16,196 nt of DNA from Usnea hakonensis (Eukaryota > Ascomycota > Lecanoromycetes > Lecanorales > Parmeliaceae), in contig BLJB01000687.1 in assembly GCA_013423325.1 (NCBI GenBank), forward strand, positions 1 through 16,196, given 5' to 3'. Position numbers and translations under genes: made by a program. The notes under the pieces are model-generated. The model ran no database searches. It saw only the letters and a program-made list of their open reading frames with translations, and was not told the origin of the DNA. Shown here piece by piece: positions 1 to 9,745 of this stretch. How positions within the stretch are numbered: the first letter of the stretch is position 1; each line of letters opens with the position of its first letter.

Positions 1-90
1 AGTGTCTCTTCCTTCCCTGGTTCCCCACCTATCGTGAATGGCGTCTCTTCATGTTGGTTGTTGTACTTCATCTTTTTCTTTGCTAAATCT
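1..90. other. Unmutated edge sequence, no gene seen
   Basis: This stretch keeps ordinary CA and TG dinucleotides, unlike the sequence that follows. CpA and TpG loss begins at roughly position 90. I see no convincing reading frame or splice signals. It may be the flank of a feature outside the window. Confidence 0.4.
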
Positions 91-1176
91 AGTAATATAT
101 TCACTATAGTAACTTCTTAGTAGTAATTAATTAATCTAAACTTCGTATTTCATTAATTCTATTTATAAATATAGAAGGGTTTAGTAATTTTCTAGTAAGG
201 CGTTTCTCCTTTAGAGTAATAATAGAAGTCTCTTTATACTTTTTCTTAAATTAAGATTTATTAAATTTAATCTTTCTAGCCTCTTTTAACTTGTCTTATA
301 ATAATTTATAACTTTTTACTATTTTAAAAAAGATATCCCTATCCGATTAGATCTTATTAATATACTCTAATAGCTTTTAGAAGTTATTCGAGACCTAGAA
401 CTAGAGCTATTTAATAAATACTATAGTTTATAGACTTATAGTAACTATATTATTATCTATAGAGATTAGAATATATAATATTTATCGATTTATAACCTCT
501 TTTACTATATATTCGAGTTTTCGATCTATCTCGATTTTTACTATATTAATATAGTAAAGAAAAAAAGAGAAGGGGGAGAACAAAAATAGAAAAAAATAAA
601 AGTATTAAAAAGTAGATATTAAGAGATAAGTTTATAATAAATATCTTAATATAATTATATATTTACTAAATTATAAGCCCTAAATATTTAATATACTATA
701 ATATAAGTACTTTCGAATATTATTTATTTAATAAAGGGGTTTATTATAACGTTATTATCGTAGAGTAAGATAGAGTATATACTTCTACGGCCTTTTAGAT
801 AGATATAATAAATTTAGTAAAAAAATAAATATAAAGTTATTCTTTTCTAGAGAATAATCGGAGGTTTTTTTAATAATATTTTAGTATCTTCTTTATAATT
901 TATAAGTTATACGAATAATACGAGTTTTCTTTATCTTCGTACTATACGAAGAATTAAACTTATTTATCTCTTAGACCTTCTAAGTCTAAATTACTAGTAC
1001 TATTAATATATCTTATATATAGTATATTCTATAAGACGATTTAATATACCTATTTAGTAAGGTCTATCTAGGAATACGAAGTCTTTTCTATTAATTAAAA
1101 AGAAAAAAACTAAGCTTCTATAAACTAAATTTTTTAATTTATAAGCTATAAACTATAAATATAATAAAGGGGCGAT
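91..1176. repeat. RIP-degraded AT-rich block, unidentified
   Basis: This is very AT-rich sequence in which CA and TG are nearly absent, with TAA and TAG in all frames. That is the mark of RIP acting on a repeated sequence. Degenerate frames on the plus strand near 740-1130 look loosely protein-like, but I could not match them to a family. A 25-nt pure purine run lies at 556-580. A G-run at 1168-1172 sits just before the LTR-like sequence at 1177, so part of this block could be the 3' end of another LTR element. Confidence 0.55.
1172..1176. repeat. Candidate target-site duplication, left copy (GCGAT)
   Basis: GCGAT immediately precedes the LTR-like repeat starting at 1177. The same five bases immediately follow the second copy, at 9005-9009. 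This fits a 5-bp duplication made when an LTR element inserted. GCGAT also occurs at 1388-1392, so chance is not excluded. Confidence 0.5.
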
Positions 1177-1338
1177 TGTTACGAATATTCTTTATAGGAT
1201 ATATACGGAGCCTTATAGGGCTTAGCGAGCCTTAGTACTACGACTATAAGCAGGATTCTTCCTATAGATACTCTTTCTTCTATATATATTATTACTATTA
1301 CCATATTATATAATACTAGTCATTAATATTCCGTAATA
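1177..1338 (+). repeat. Outer element, 5' LTR (162 bp)
   Basis: It aligns over its whole length, without gaps, to 8843-9004. Shared segments include CTTATAGGGCTTAGCGAGCC and GATTCTTCCTATAGATACTC. Most differences are C/T or G/A transitions. This copy is more RIP-mutated than the right copy, for example CTATATATATT here against CTACATACATT there. Confidence 0.7.
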
Positions 1339-1484
1339 GATAGTAGTAACACTACGGTTACTATTATAATAGTCTCTTACATAGATAGCGATAGAGATCT
1401 AGTAGATCTATTATTTAGTAACACGTAAAGCCTACACTAAATTCTAATAGTGTAACGCTCCAAGCCGGTCCTCTTATACACTCG

Positions 1485-1489
1485 CGTTA
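1485..1489. repeat. Target-site duplication of the gypsy element, left copy (CGTTA)
   Basis: CGTTA directly precedes the TGTCACGG terminus of the left LTR. The same five bases directly follow the TTGACA terminus of the right LTR at 7322-7326. Both copies are unmutated. A 5-bp duplication is standard for Ty3/gypsy integration. Confidence 0.85.
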
Positions 1490-1735
1490 TGTCACGGTTT
1501 CTCAACACATGCATAGCATGTGACATTCAAATCCATATTCACTTATTCTAAATATACACATCGATTACTAGCGTACGGGGTACGGGTATTTAAAGGGTAA
1601 ATCTCTCGAGCGAACTCTCTTTCTCTTTCTTTCCTCTTCGTATTCGTCTTATATAACTAGCCTCCATTATAGTTAGTAGAGCCAAATTATTAATACTAAC
1701 CTATATACCCGTAGATCTTAGTCTAAACCTTAATA
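1490..1735 (+). repeat. Gypsy 5' LTR (246 bp)
   Basis: It begins TGTCACGG and ends TTAATA, the RIP-mutated form of the TTGACA seen in the right LTR. The first ~75 bases keep many CA and TG dinucleotides (to about 1560). The last ~90 bases have lost nearly all of them. A pyrimidine-rich stretch of CT repeats lies around 1615-1640. It sits in unmutated local sequence on its left and saturated RIP on its right. Confidence 0.93.
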
Positions 1736-1839
1736 TTACGAATACTACTTATACTATAGTATTATTATTATATTCTTATTACTATACCTCGAAACTTCTC
1801 TTAGTCCTTTAGGTCGATATTAACGCCTAACGGTACTTT

Positions 1840-3060
1840 CTAGTCGACTAGCTAAGACTAACCTAAACTAATTTTTAAAGATATAATTTTAGCTACCTTA
1901 GCGGGCCTAAATAATAATTAAGCCTTAGTTAAGGCTATTAATAATAATCTAGACTAATTCCGGAAAATACTAGAAATAGCCTTTAACCGTGACAACGAAA
2001 CTATTCGTAATCTAAAAGCTAAATACGACTAATTAGAAATTAATATTACTAAATAATTAGAACGCTAATAGAAGGAGATAGATAATAGTACTAATAGCTT
2101 CTAGGCTTAAATTAGGGATTTAGATAGATAGCTTATCTACTCGCTTAACGCGAGCGCTACCTTAGCTAACCCTAATATTACTAAATATTTACCGAGGGTC
2201 CCAGATCCGCCTATATATTTAGGGGATCGCGCGACCTTAGAGTAATAAGTTACGAAGCTTAAGTTTAAGCTTAGGGATAATACTAACTAGTACCCTACTA
2301 ACGCCTCCTAGGTAAGGTATACCTACGGATAACTAGAGAGTAAGGCGGTGGACTAGATCTACTCTAGAATAAATAAGGATAGCCCGACCTATATTAGAGA
2401 TATCGAGTAGCTTATTAAAGCCTTATAGCTAGCCTTTAGGAATACGGATAAACGAAATATTATTTAAAACTATATTATAAACCTACGCTAGACTAATAAG
2501 CTATTTATTAAATACCTCTTATTATTTGCCACTAAGATTAGTAATACCAGCTTCGACGAAGAAACGTTAAAATTCTATCTATAGAACGACCTTTACTAGG
2601 AGCTCGCTAGCTACCTAATTAGCGTTAGAGTCTATTAGTTTACTTTTAATTAGTTAGTTAAAGAATATTAATATCGGGATACTAGGGAATATTAGCTTCG
2701 GGAGCGATTTACGAAATTAGGCTCTAAGGCGAATCGCTAGAATACGAGTACTACCGCGTTAGTAGTATACGTATATACCAATAGTTAGGCTATCTATATC
2801 TCTACTAATAATAGAAATACGGTAATAGACTTATCTAAAATAGGTTCTAAGCCTTATAGGCCCCTAACCTCTATAGAGAAATAATATTAATAAGACCTTA
2901 ACCTCTACCTCTACTATAGCGAACTAGGCTACTATACTACGGACTACGAGAAGAAACTATCAAACCGTACTAATATTAGAATAGTTACGACTACGCCCTT
3001 AGCGTTAGTAATTACGAATAAGTCGGGAAAAGTATAGTCCCTATATACTATTATATATAG
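1840..3060 (+). pseudogene. gag: Gypsy gag relic with destroyed zinc knuckle
   Basis: The degraded frame starts with a helical, coiled-coil-like segment (about 1900-2160). A gag capsid-like stretch follows, beginning around 2189 with the proline-rich residues LPRVPDPP and continuing to about 2720. At 2906-2947 the spacing of a retroviral CCHC knuckle (CX2CX4HX4C) is kept, but all four metal ligands read tyrosine. That is what C-to-T and G-to-A changes make of TGC, TGT and CAC codons. Gag would package the element's RNA in virus-like particles. In-frame TAA and TAG codons make it non-functional. Gag and knuckle share one frame, different from the protease and RT frames downstream. Confidence 0.82.
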
Positions 3061-3089
3061 GGACTACTAGTTAGTAAATAATCTCCTTT

Positions 3090-3790
3090 AAAGTTAAGAT
3101 CCGGTACTTTAAAAGCCTTAATTCTAGAACCTTATCTAGATAGTACCCTTATATTAGTATACGGAGTAACTTCTAATAAAATAGATTATACGGCTAAAAT
3201 ACTATATAATACCGGAGCTTTTTCTAAGAGTTTTATTAATACTACCTTTGCGCGAAATAAAAATCTACCCTTAACCCCCCTTAATATCCCTAGAGATCTA
3301 GACGGATTTGATAGAAAGCCCGCCGCTTCCGGCCCTATTATCTATACGATATACTATAGATTTATTATCTCTAGCTACCCCCCGATTTAGATTACCTTTT
3401 ATATTATAGACCTTTTAGGTTAGGAAGTTATTATCGGCCTTTTATAGATAGAGAAGTATAAGGTTAATCTTCGCCTTAGGGTAGACGGGAATACGCTCTC
3501 CTTCGGGGGGGTAGCCCTAGAGTCTATAGAAGGTTCTAGCCTCTCGTTTCTATCTAGTAAAGTCCTAGCGTTTACCCCCTTAAAGATTAAGTCCCTTCCT
3601 AGCGCCTTAACCCGCTACTTTAATAACTAATAAAGGCGGGCTAGACTCTATATAAACCTAATTATAGCCGCCTTATAAGCTACTACGCTCTCTTAGCTAC
3701 TCTAGAGTTCTAGATCTAACCCCTTATTAATCTATCTAATTAGAGCTATACCCTTCGCGCTTTTAAGTAAGAAGCTAAGGGTTAAAGTTT
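3090..3790 (+). pseudogene. Gypsy protease relic
   Basis: A degraded aspartic-protease-like segment lies between gag and RT. The active-site loop is recognisable at 3202-3219 as LYNTGA followed by a hydrophobic and serine-rich turn. The catalytic aspartate of the D-T/S-G triad reads asparagine (AAT, 3208-3210), a G-to-A change. The segment stays readable through SFINTTFA to a conserved LLSKK stretch near 3758-3775. The reading frame differs from both gag and RT. The change to the RT frame falls in or near the short T-run at 3787-3791, probably a 1-base deletion or 2-base insertion. Confidence 0.7.
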
Positions 3791-6700
3791 TATAGCTACT
3801 ATAAGGGATATTAAGAAAGCCTTAAGACTTAAGATCTATATTAACCCTAGCTCTATATTCCCTAAGGAATACTATAACTTTCTAGATATCTTTTCCTAAA
3901 CTAAAGCTAATAAGCTTCCCCCCTATCGCGAGATCGATTATAAAATCGAACTAGAACCTAGTAAGATACCCCTATTTAGCTCTCTCTACGGTATATCTAT
4001 AGATAAGTTAGAGGTACTTAAAAAATTTCTAGATAATAACCTTATAAAGGGTTTTATCCGTCTAAGTAAGTCCTTAGCTACGTCCTCGGTCCTCTTCGCC
4101 CGTAAGCTAGGGGGTAGGCTACGCCTTTATATCGACTATTAAGCCCTAAACGCTATTATAATTAAAAATCGATATCTAATACTTTTAATCTAAGAAACCT
4201 TAGCTAGAATCTACTATACTAAGTACTTTACTAAGCTTAATATTATCGCGGTATTTAATAAGATTAGAATAGCGCCTAGGGAGGAGTAGAAAACTATTTT
4301 CTATATACGCTATAGGCTCTATAAGTTACTCGTTATAAATTTTAGGCTCTATAAGGCCCTATTAATATTCTAGAAATATATAAATAACCTTCTATATAAG
4401 TATCTAGATAACTTCTATACCGTATATATCGATAATATCCTAATCTATAGTAATTCTAAGACTAAATATATCTAGTACGTTAAGCTTATACTCGCTAGGC
4501 TCCGCGAAGCGGGCCTCTAAGTTAATATTAATAAGTACGCCTTTAGCGTTAACGAAGTACGTTATCTAGGGTTAATTATTATAACCTATAGTATTAGTAT
4601 AGATCTAGATAAGCTCTTAGCGGTTACCGAATAGCTTACCCCTATTTATATAAAGGACGTATAAGCTTTTCTAGGCTTCGCGAACTTTTACTAATAGTTT
4701 ATTAGGGGATTCTCGCTACTCGCTAAACTACTTACGGAACTTACTAAGAAAGGAGTCTAGTTCTAATAGACTTCTAGTTATAATAAGGCCTTTAAGTCTC
4801 TAAAGCTTACCTTTACTATCGTATCTATCCTACTATACTATAACCCGAATAAGTAAATTATTATCGAGATAGACGTTTCGGATAAGGTTATAGTAGAAGT
4901 TATATTCTAGTATAACCCTTAGGGGGTCCTTAGGCCTATCGTATACTTCTCGACTAAAATATCCCCTACGGAATATAATTATAAGATTTACGATAAGGAG
5001 CTCCTAGCTATTATTCGGGCTTTCGAGCTCTAGCGCCCTAAGCTCGAAGGTACCTAGGAGCCCGTATCCGTAGTATCCGACTATAAGAATCTAGAGTACT
5101 TTATATCGATTAAGCTCCTAAGCCGCTATTAAGCTTACTAGTCTAAGTTCCTTTCTAGATTTAATTTTAAAATTATCTATTATCTAGGTATACTAAATCG
5201 GCGGATAGATACCCTAACTCGCTAGACTAAGCCTTAGAAGAATTAAAGTCTCTAGTAGTAAATAATCTTTAAACCCGGGAACCTAGATACCTAAATCCTA
5301 GTCTAGAAAAAGGATATCCCCGCTATCTAAGCGGCTCTTCTAGCTCCTATCTAGGGTAGAAGAGCCTCGTATTCTACTACCCTAGCCCTCGAATTAGAGC
5401 TAGATAAGCCTTAACCTAACCCGGAACCTAAACTAGATTTAGAAGATACTATTTAGTCGGCCTATATAGGTAGCGAGTAAGTCTAGACCGTAATTAACGC
5501 CCTATAGATAGGTATCTAGAAGCTAAAGGGCTTCCCCCTATCGGAATACGAACTATATAATAATAGGGTCTATTTTAGAGATAGGCTCTTTATCCCTAAT
5601 AACGACGAGCTACGCTTACGCCTCGTTAAACTCGCTTATAATACGCCTATAGCGGGTTACCTAGGCCGTACTAAAACCTATGAGGTTTTAATCTACTTAT
5701 ATTACTAGCCGGGAATTTCTAACTTCGTAAAATAATTCGTTGCTAACTACTATAACTACGCCTATACTAAAGTCTTCTATAAGAAGTATCTAGGACTTTT
5801 AAGGCCTCTATCTATACTACGGAGGTAATAGGCCTATATCTCGATAGATTTTATTATCGGGTTACCTCTAAGTATTAACTATTACGGCTAGGAGTACGTT
5901 AATATCTTTATAATTATAGACCGGTTAATAAAAATAGTAAAATATATCCCTATAAATAGAATTATAGTCGAAGATACGGCCTATACCTTCTATCTTTATA
6001 TCTAGAAGGACTACGGGCTCCCTTATAATTTTATTACTAATCGGGGTACGTAGTTCGAGAGCTATTTCTAGTACGAACTATATACCCGTTATAGAATTAA
6101 GGCTAGCCTCTCTACCGCCTTCTATCTAGAAATAGACGGCTAAACTAAGCGAGCTAACGTAGTACTAGAATAGTATCTAAGGGTCTTTATAAACTTTCTC
6201 TAAAACGACTAGATAAAATAGCTCCCTTTGGCCGAATTCGCTACTAGTAACTACCTTTTAGAAGCTACCTAGTTTACCTTATTCTTCGCAAATTTAGGCT
6301 AGTACCCCTATATAGGTTTTAAATCTAGCTTCTACTAGGAAGATCGTATTATAAACTACTAGTAACTTAAAGATTAGTTATACACTAACGGCTTCGCCCT
6401 ATAAATAGATTATATTAACGAAACTATAAGTATCTAAATAATACTTATCTAGGCCTCCTAAGAAGAATTTACTAACCAAAACTAATAACCCGCGCCTAAA
6501 TACTAAGTCTATAACTTAGTATAGCTAGACGCTAGAAATCTATAGCTCTAGCGTACCTTTAAGAAGCTCTTAGAGAAATTTAAGGGGCCTTTCTCTATTA
6601 TTAAGAGTATTAGAACTTATATCTATTAATTAGAGCTCCCCCCGAGTTAGTCCTATTATAACGTCTTTTATATTAACCTTTTACGACCTATAGTCTCTAA

Positions 6701-7064
6701 TCTAGTTCTTAGCTAAGCTCTCCCGGTCCCATTTTCTTCCCTCGACGCCTAAAATCGAGATATCTAGATCGTCAAGTTAATTAAGGATAGTAAAATAGAG
6801 CGCGGTACTCTAAAATTTAGAATTAAATAGGAAGATATTTACTACTATATTTAGAAATCTCTTAAATATATTTATACGGTTTCTAAGGCCCTAGATAACT
6901 ACTTTAAATAATACCTAGAATATACTAGCTATACTACTTAGACTATATATAAAGAAAACCTTAACGATTTTAATATAGAGTCTAATTTCGATCTAGAAGA
7001 TAACTTATTTATATCTACCCACTTAGAAAGTACCGAATCTAAATTATCTAGAGTTCGATCTTAG
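3791..7064 (+). pseudogene. pol: Gypsy pol relic: RT, RNase H, integrase, chromodomain-like tail
   Basis: All landmarks here lie in one frame. RT palm residues RLYIDY are at 4119-4139. The catalytic YxDD box is at 4425-4436 and reads YIDN, so its second aspartate is lost. RNase H starts with the residues EIDVSD (about 4866-4884), followed by TEYNYKIYDKELLAI near 4972-5015. The integrase zinc-finger region is at about 5620-5800, with its expected cysteines read as tyrosines. The integrase core begins near 5845. Its second catalytic aspartate reads asparagine (6039-6041), while the expected glutamate remains at 6168-6170. A chromodomain-like segment follows at about 6757-6910. The frame ends at TAG 7062-7064, touching the polypurine tract. 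Many TAA and TAG codons inactivate it. Confidence 0.9.
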
Positions 7065-7072
7065 GGGGGGGG
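7064..7072 (+). other. Polypurine tract of the gypsy element
   Basis: Nine consecutive G residues followed by TAC directly precede the 3' LTR at 7076. In LTR retrotransposons a purine run at this place primes plus-strand DNA synthesis. It overlaps the last base of the pol stop codon. Confidence 0.8.
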
Positions 7073-7075
7073 TAC

Positions 7076-7321
7076 TATTACGGTTTCTTAATATATATAT
7101 AGTATATAATATTTAAATCTATATTTACTTATTCTAAATATATATATCGATTACTAGCGTATAGGGTACGGGTATTTAAAGGGTAAATCTCTCGAGCGAA
7201 CTCTCTTTCTCTTTCTTTCCTCTTCGTATTCGTCTTGTATAACTAGCCTCCACTATAGTTAGTAGAGCCAAATCATCAACACCAACCCGTGCGCCCGTAG
7301 ATCTCAGTCTGAACCTTGACA
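7076..7321 (+). repeat. Gypsy 3' LTR (246 bp)
   Basis: It is the same length as the left LTR and aligns without gaps. It starts TATTACGG, the mutated form of TGTCACGG, and ends TTGACA intact. The mutation pattern is the mirror image of the left LTR. The first ~75 bases have lost their CA and TG. From about 7236 to the end these dinucleotides are intact, as in AATCATCAACACCAACCC. Confidence 0.93.
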
Positions 7322-7326
7322 CGTTA
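7322..7326. repeat. Target-site duplication of the gypsy element, right copy (CGTTA)
   Basis: CGTTA follows the TTGACA terminus of the 3' LTR and matches 1485-1489 exactly. Confidence 0.85.
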
Positions 7327-7639
7327 TCGAGTACCATTTGGTAAAAAACCACCTCACGAATCGATCCTTTTAATAGGCCTGTCGATAATCACTATAGCCC
7401 TAGATACGAGAAGCTAAACTACTTAGGTTAATAACATTATAATTAAAGTATTCTTAACACAAATAACGTAAATAAATACACGAATAGAGTAGATAATATT
7501 AATAATAGGTGTAATAAATATACGAATAAAAGTATTAGAAGCGAGATCTAAACTACCTACTTCGTAGAGTACTTAGCCTAAGACTACTCTATCTATTAAG
7601 ACTACTCTACCTAAGGTAGATAAGCGATAGAGGCCTAAA

Positions 7640-8130
7640 AAAGTAGGCTACTTTAACGGTACCGGTAACGTATTCGTATTTATCGATTAATTAAAGAGTA
7701 CTGCAAGTTAGAAAGGAGTTAAATTAGTATAGACGAATCTAGTTTCGGTCCTAAAATTAACTACTTTCAATTAGTACTAATATAAAGTATACGATAGTAC
7801 TAAAGATATATATAATAGAAATCTTTTAATTAATCTATAGTATAAGTTACTTATTAAACGATTTAGGCCCAGTTATTTAGATCTAATAACTTAGTTAGAG
7901 GTATACTAGTATACTAGAAAAGATGCGGCCGAAAAGAAGGACGCTACGGCCTATATTTAAGACGTTATATAAATTACTAAAGATCTAAAATAGACTTAGG
8001 ACGATAGCCTTATAACTATATTCCACTATTTTAAAGTAGGCCTATAGCGAGACTTAAATCTACTAACTACTAGAAAGACTAGAAATACGAGCCTTACCGA
8101 GTTTATTAAGCAAGTGTAATTAAGATAGTT
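7640..8130 (+). pseudogene. Gag-like relic inside the outer LTR element
   Basis: A degraded plus-strand frame starts around 7639 with FNGTGNVFVFID. It continues through a segment rich in charged and aromatic residues to SLITIFHYFKVGL near 8005-8045 and LTEFIKQV near 8094-8117. The pattern of a phenylalanine-glycine-leucine core followed by a helical stretch resembles the retrotransposon gag domain. It is interrupted by many TAA and TAG codons, as expected after RIP. No protease, RT or integrase motif follows before the right LTR at 8843. The family assignment rests on pattern only. Confidence 0.45.
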
Positions 8131-8842
8131 AATATAGTACTTAGTATATTTAGTATTCGGCAAACTACGCCCACCAGATCTAGCGAGATCTTACTAAATA
8201 CCTTATTAATTACGTTTACTATAGTAGTAATATCGGCCTCCGCAATAGCCTTATTACTAGCCTTAGTATAATCGGCCACCGAGACCCTTATATCCACTAA
8301 GACTAGCTATCTACTAGGCTAATTAAGAGGAGGATAACTATAAGTATAATTTACTAAGCGATAGCTACTATATCTACCTCTTAATCTATATTCCGGGCTA
8401 TATACTACGTCGATATAGTAATATTTATAACGGTAAAGGTACTAAAGTAATAGTCAATTAGGCCTCTATAGGCGAAGAGCACCGTTGTACCTATAAGGGT
8501 TACACTTACTACTACTAAGCTAGAAGTACTATTATTGGCCAGGATTTAGCCCTACTAAATTAGTTTCGATTTGGTAAATCCTCGGATAATACGCTATTTG
8601 GCTTCTTTTCATAGTTTTAAATCATATAGATCTATTCGTCTTTTTAGCAAATTCGCGGTCGGAGAAAAGAGTACTAAAAGTACTTAATTTTAGCGATTTT
8701 CTTACTTTATAGGTCTATACTACTTACACTATCGCTTACCCAGTATAATAAGGTATAGTACTACTACCGCTACCTCACCGTTATTACCTCGCTATCGCTA
8801 ATAGCTATAGAGGTATAGCCTTTTTTCTTTTTTACGGGTACT
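8131..8842. repeat. RIP-degraded interior of the outer element, no clear coding
   Basis: This is partly RIP-mutated sequence with some surviving CA and TG, for example 8158-8180 and 8480-8560. A plus-strand frame near 8460-8515 carries one cysteine in a lysine- and tyrosine-rich context. It does not keep the spacing of a zinc knuckle. CGGGTAC just before 8843 resembles the sequence preceding the gypsy 3' LTR and may be the remains of a polypurine tract. Confidence 0.4.
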
Positions 8843-9004
8843 TATTACGGATATCCTCTACAGGATATATGCGAAGCCTTATAGGGCTTAGCGAGCCTTA
8901 ATACTATAGCCATAAGGAGGATTCTTCCTATAGATACTCTTTCTTCTACATACATTATTACTATTACTATATTATATAATACTAGTTATTAATATTCCGT
9001 GATA
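8843..9004 (+). repeat. Outer element, 3' LTR (162 bp)
   Basis: It is collinear and equal in length with 1177-1338. It keeps several CA dinucleotides that are TA in the left copy (ATCCTCTACAGG, CTACATACATT). It is followed by GCGAT at 9005-9009, matching 1172-1176. Confidence 0.7.
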
Positions 9005-9009
9005 GCGAT
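9005..9009. repeat. Candidate target-site duplication, right copy (GCGAT)
   Basis: These five bases directly follow the right 162-bp repeat and equal the five bases directly before the left repeat. Confidence 0.5.
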
Positions 9010-9745
9010 CTAGTTATAGTATTAGAACCGATATAGAGGTAATATTATATAGATATATTAAATAAGATAACTAGGTAAGAAGCCTATATATAGAAAGGAA
9101 GAAGATATAAATATATAAAGAGCTAGGGCGCTAAGCTACTAGTCCCGATTAGATACCGGCCTTAATAACTATATATTAAGAGGTAGAGACCGCTCGTAAT
9201 ACTAATAACGAGAAAGAAGAATTCTAGTAATAGAGAAGTAAAAGATACTAGTTATATTAACGAAAAAACCCCGCTTAATTCATAAAATAGATATTAGAGA
9301 GTATACTAGAAATCGATAATAGTAATTAGTAGTAGTAATATAACTAGAATATTAGCTATATAGAAGAAAGAGTATAATTATACTATAAGAAATTATTATA
9401 TATAATACTAAGGCGCTAGATCGAAAGAGGCTTAGCGCCGAATCGAAGAAGAAGTATCGAGTTTAAACTATAATAATAGAATAGAAACTAAACTTAATAA
9501 CGAGGAAGATACTACTATCTTACTAGTACTAACGAATAACTACTAAGATATCGATAATTATTTAGACTTAATTCGTCTAGTTAAACTTATTCTTAGGCGT
9601 CGAAATTATCGCTAGAGCTAGCGTTTAATTAATCCGCTCTACCTTATCTATACGAGACGATTAATTTCAACCTTCTTCTATCGCCTTTAAATATACTAAA
9701 CTCGATATCCCTTTCGCTACTATAAGCTCTACAAGCTTCCTATTA
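9010..9745. repeat. RIP-degraded block, unidentified
   Basis: This AT-rich sequence is nearly free of CA and TG, with stops in all frames. Purine-rich stretches around 9100-9250 and 9420-9510 read as charged, low-complexity peptide in one plus-strand frame, but no family is recognisable. RIP ends sharply near 9745, where CACAACCTG restores normal dinucleotides. Confidence 0.55.

Larger units (their letters stand above)
1490..7321 (+). mobile_element. Complete but RIP-inactivated Ty3/gypsy LTR retrotransposon (chromovirus-like)
   Basis: The element is 5,832 bp, with 246-bp LTRs at both ends, TG...CA termini, a CGTTA target duplication and a polypurine tract next to the 3' LTR. The interior reads, in order, gag with a zinc knuckle, an aspartic protease, reverse transcriptase, RNase H, integrase and a chromodomain-like tail. 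Integrase after RT and RNase H is the Ty3/gypsy order. Every domain is broken by many TAA and TAG codons, and CpA and TpG are almost absent across the interior. I could not recognise a primer binding site after 1735 because that stretch is mutated. Confidence 0.92.
1177..9004 (+). mobile_element. Outer short LTR element, interrupted by a nested gypsy element
   Basis: Two direct 162-bp repeats (1177-1338 and 8843-9004) bound this segment. They begin TGTTACG, or TATTACG in the mutated copy, and end in ATA, consistent with TG...CA termini after RIP. GCGAT abuts both outer ends. Without the nested insertion at 1490-7321 and one copy of its target duplication, the element would be about 2.0 kb. 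Its only protein-like relic is gag-like (about 7640-8130) and no reverse transcriptase or integrase is visible, which suggests a non-autonomous element. The alternative is that the left copy is the 3' LTR of an element lying to the left. Confidence 0.5.

Noticed and set aside
7064..7072. G-run as a G-quadruplex or regulatory element
   Set aside because: Its position right before the 3' LTR and at the pol stop is fully explained by the polypurine tract.
8106..8297. 63-aa open frame on the minus strand
   Set aside because: It lies opposite the outer element's degraded interior and partly overlaps its gag-like relic. It has biased hydrophobic composition and no family pattern. It is a chance opening in partly RIP-mutated DNA.
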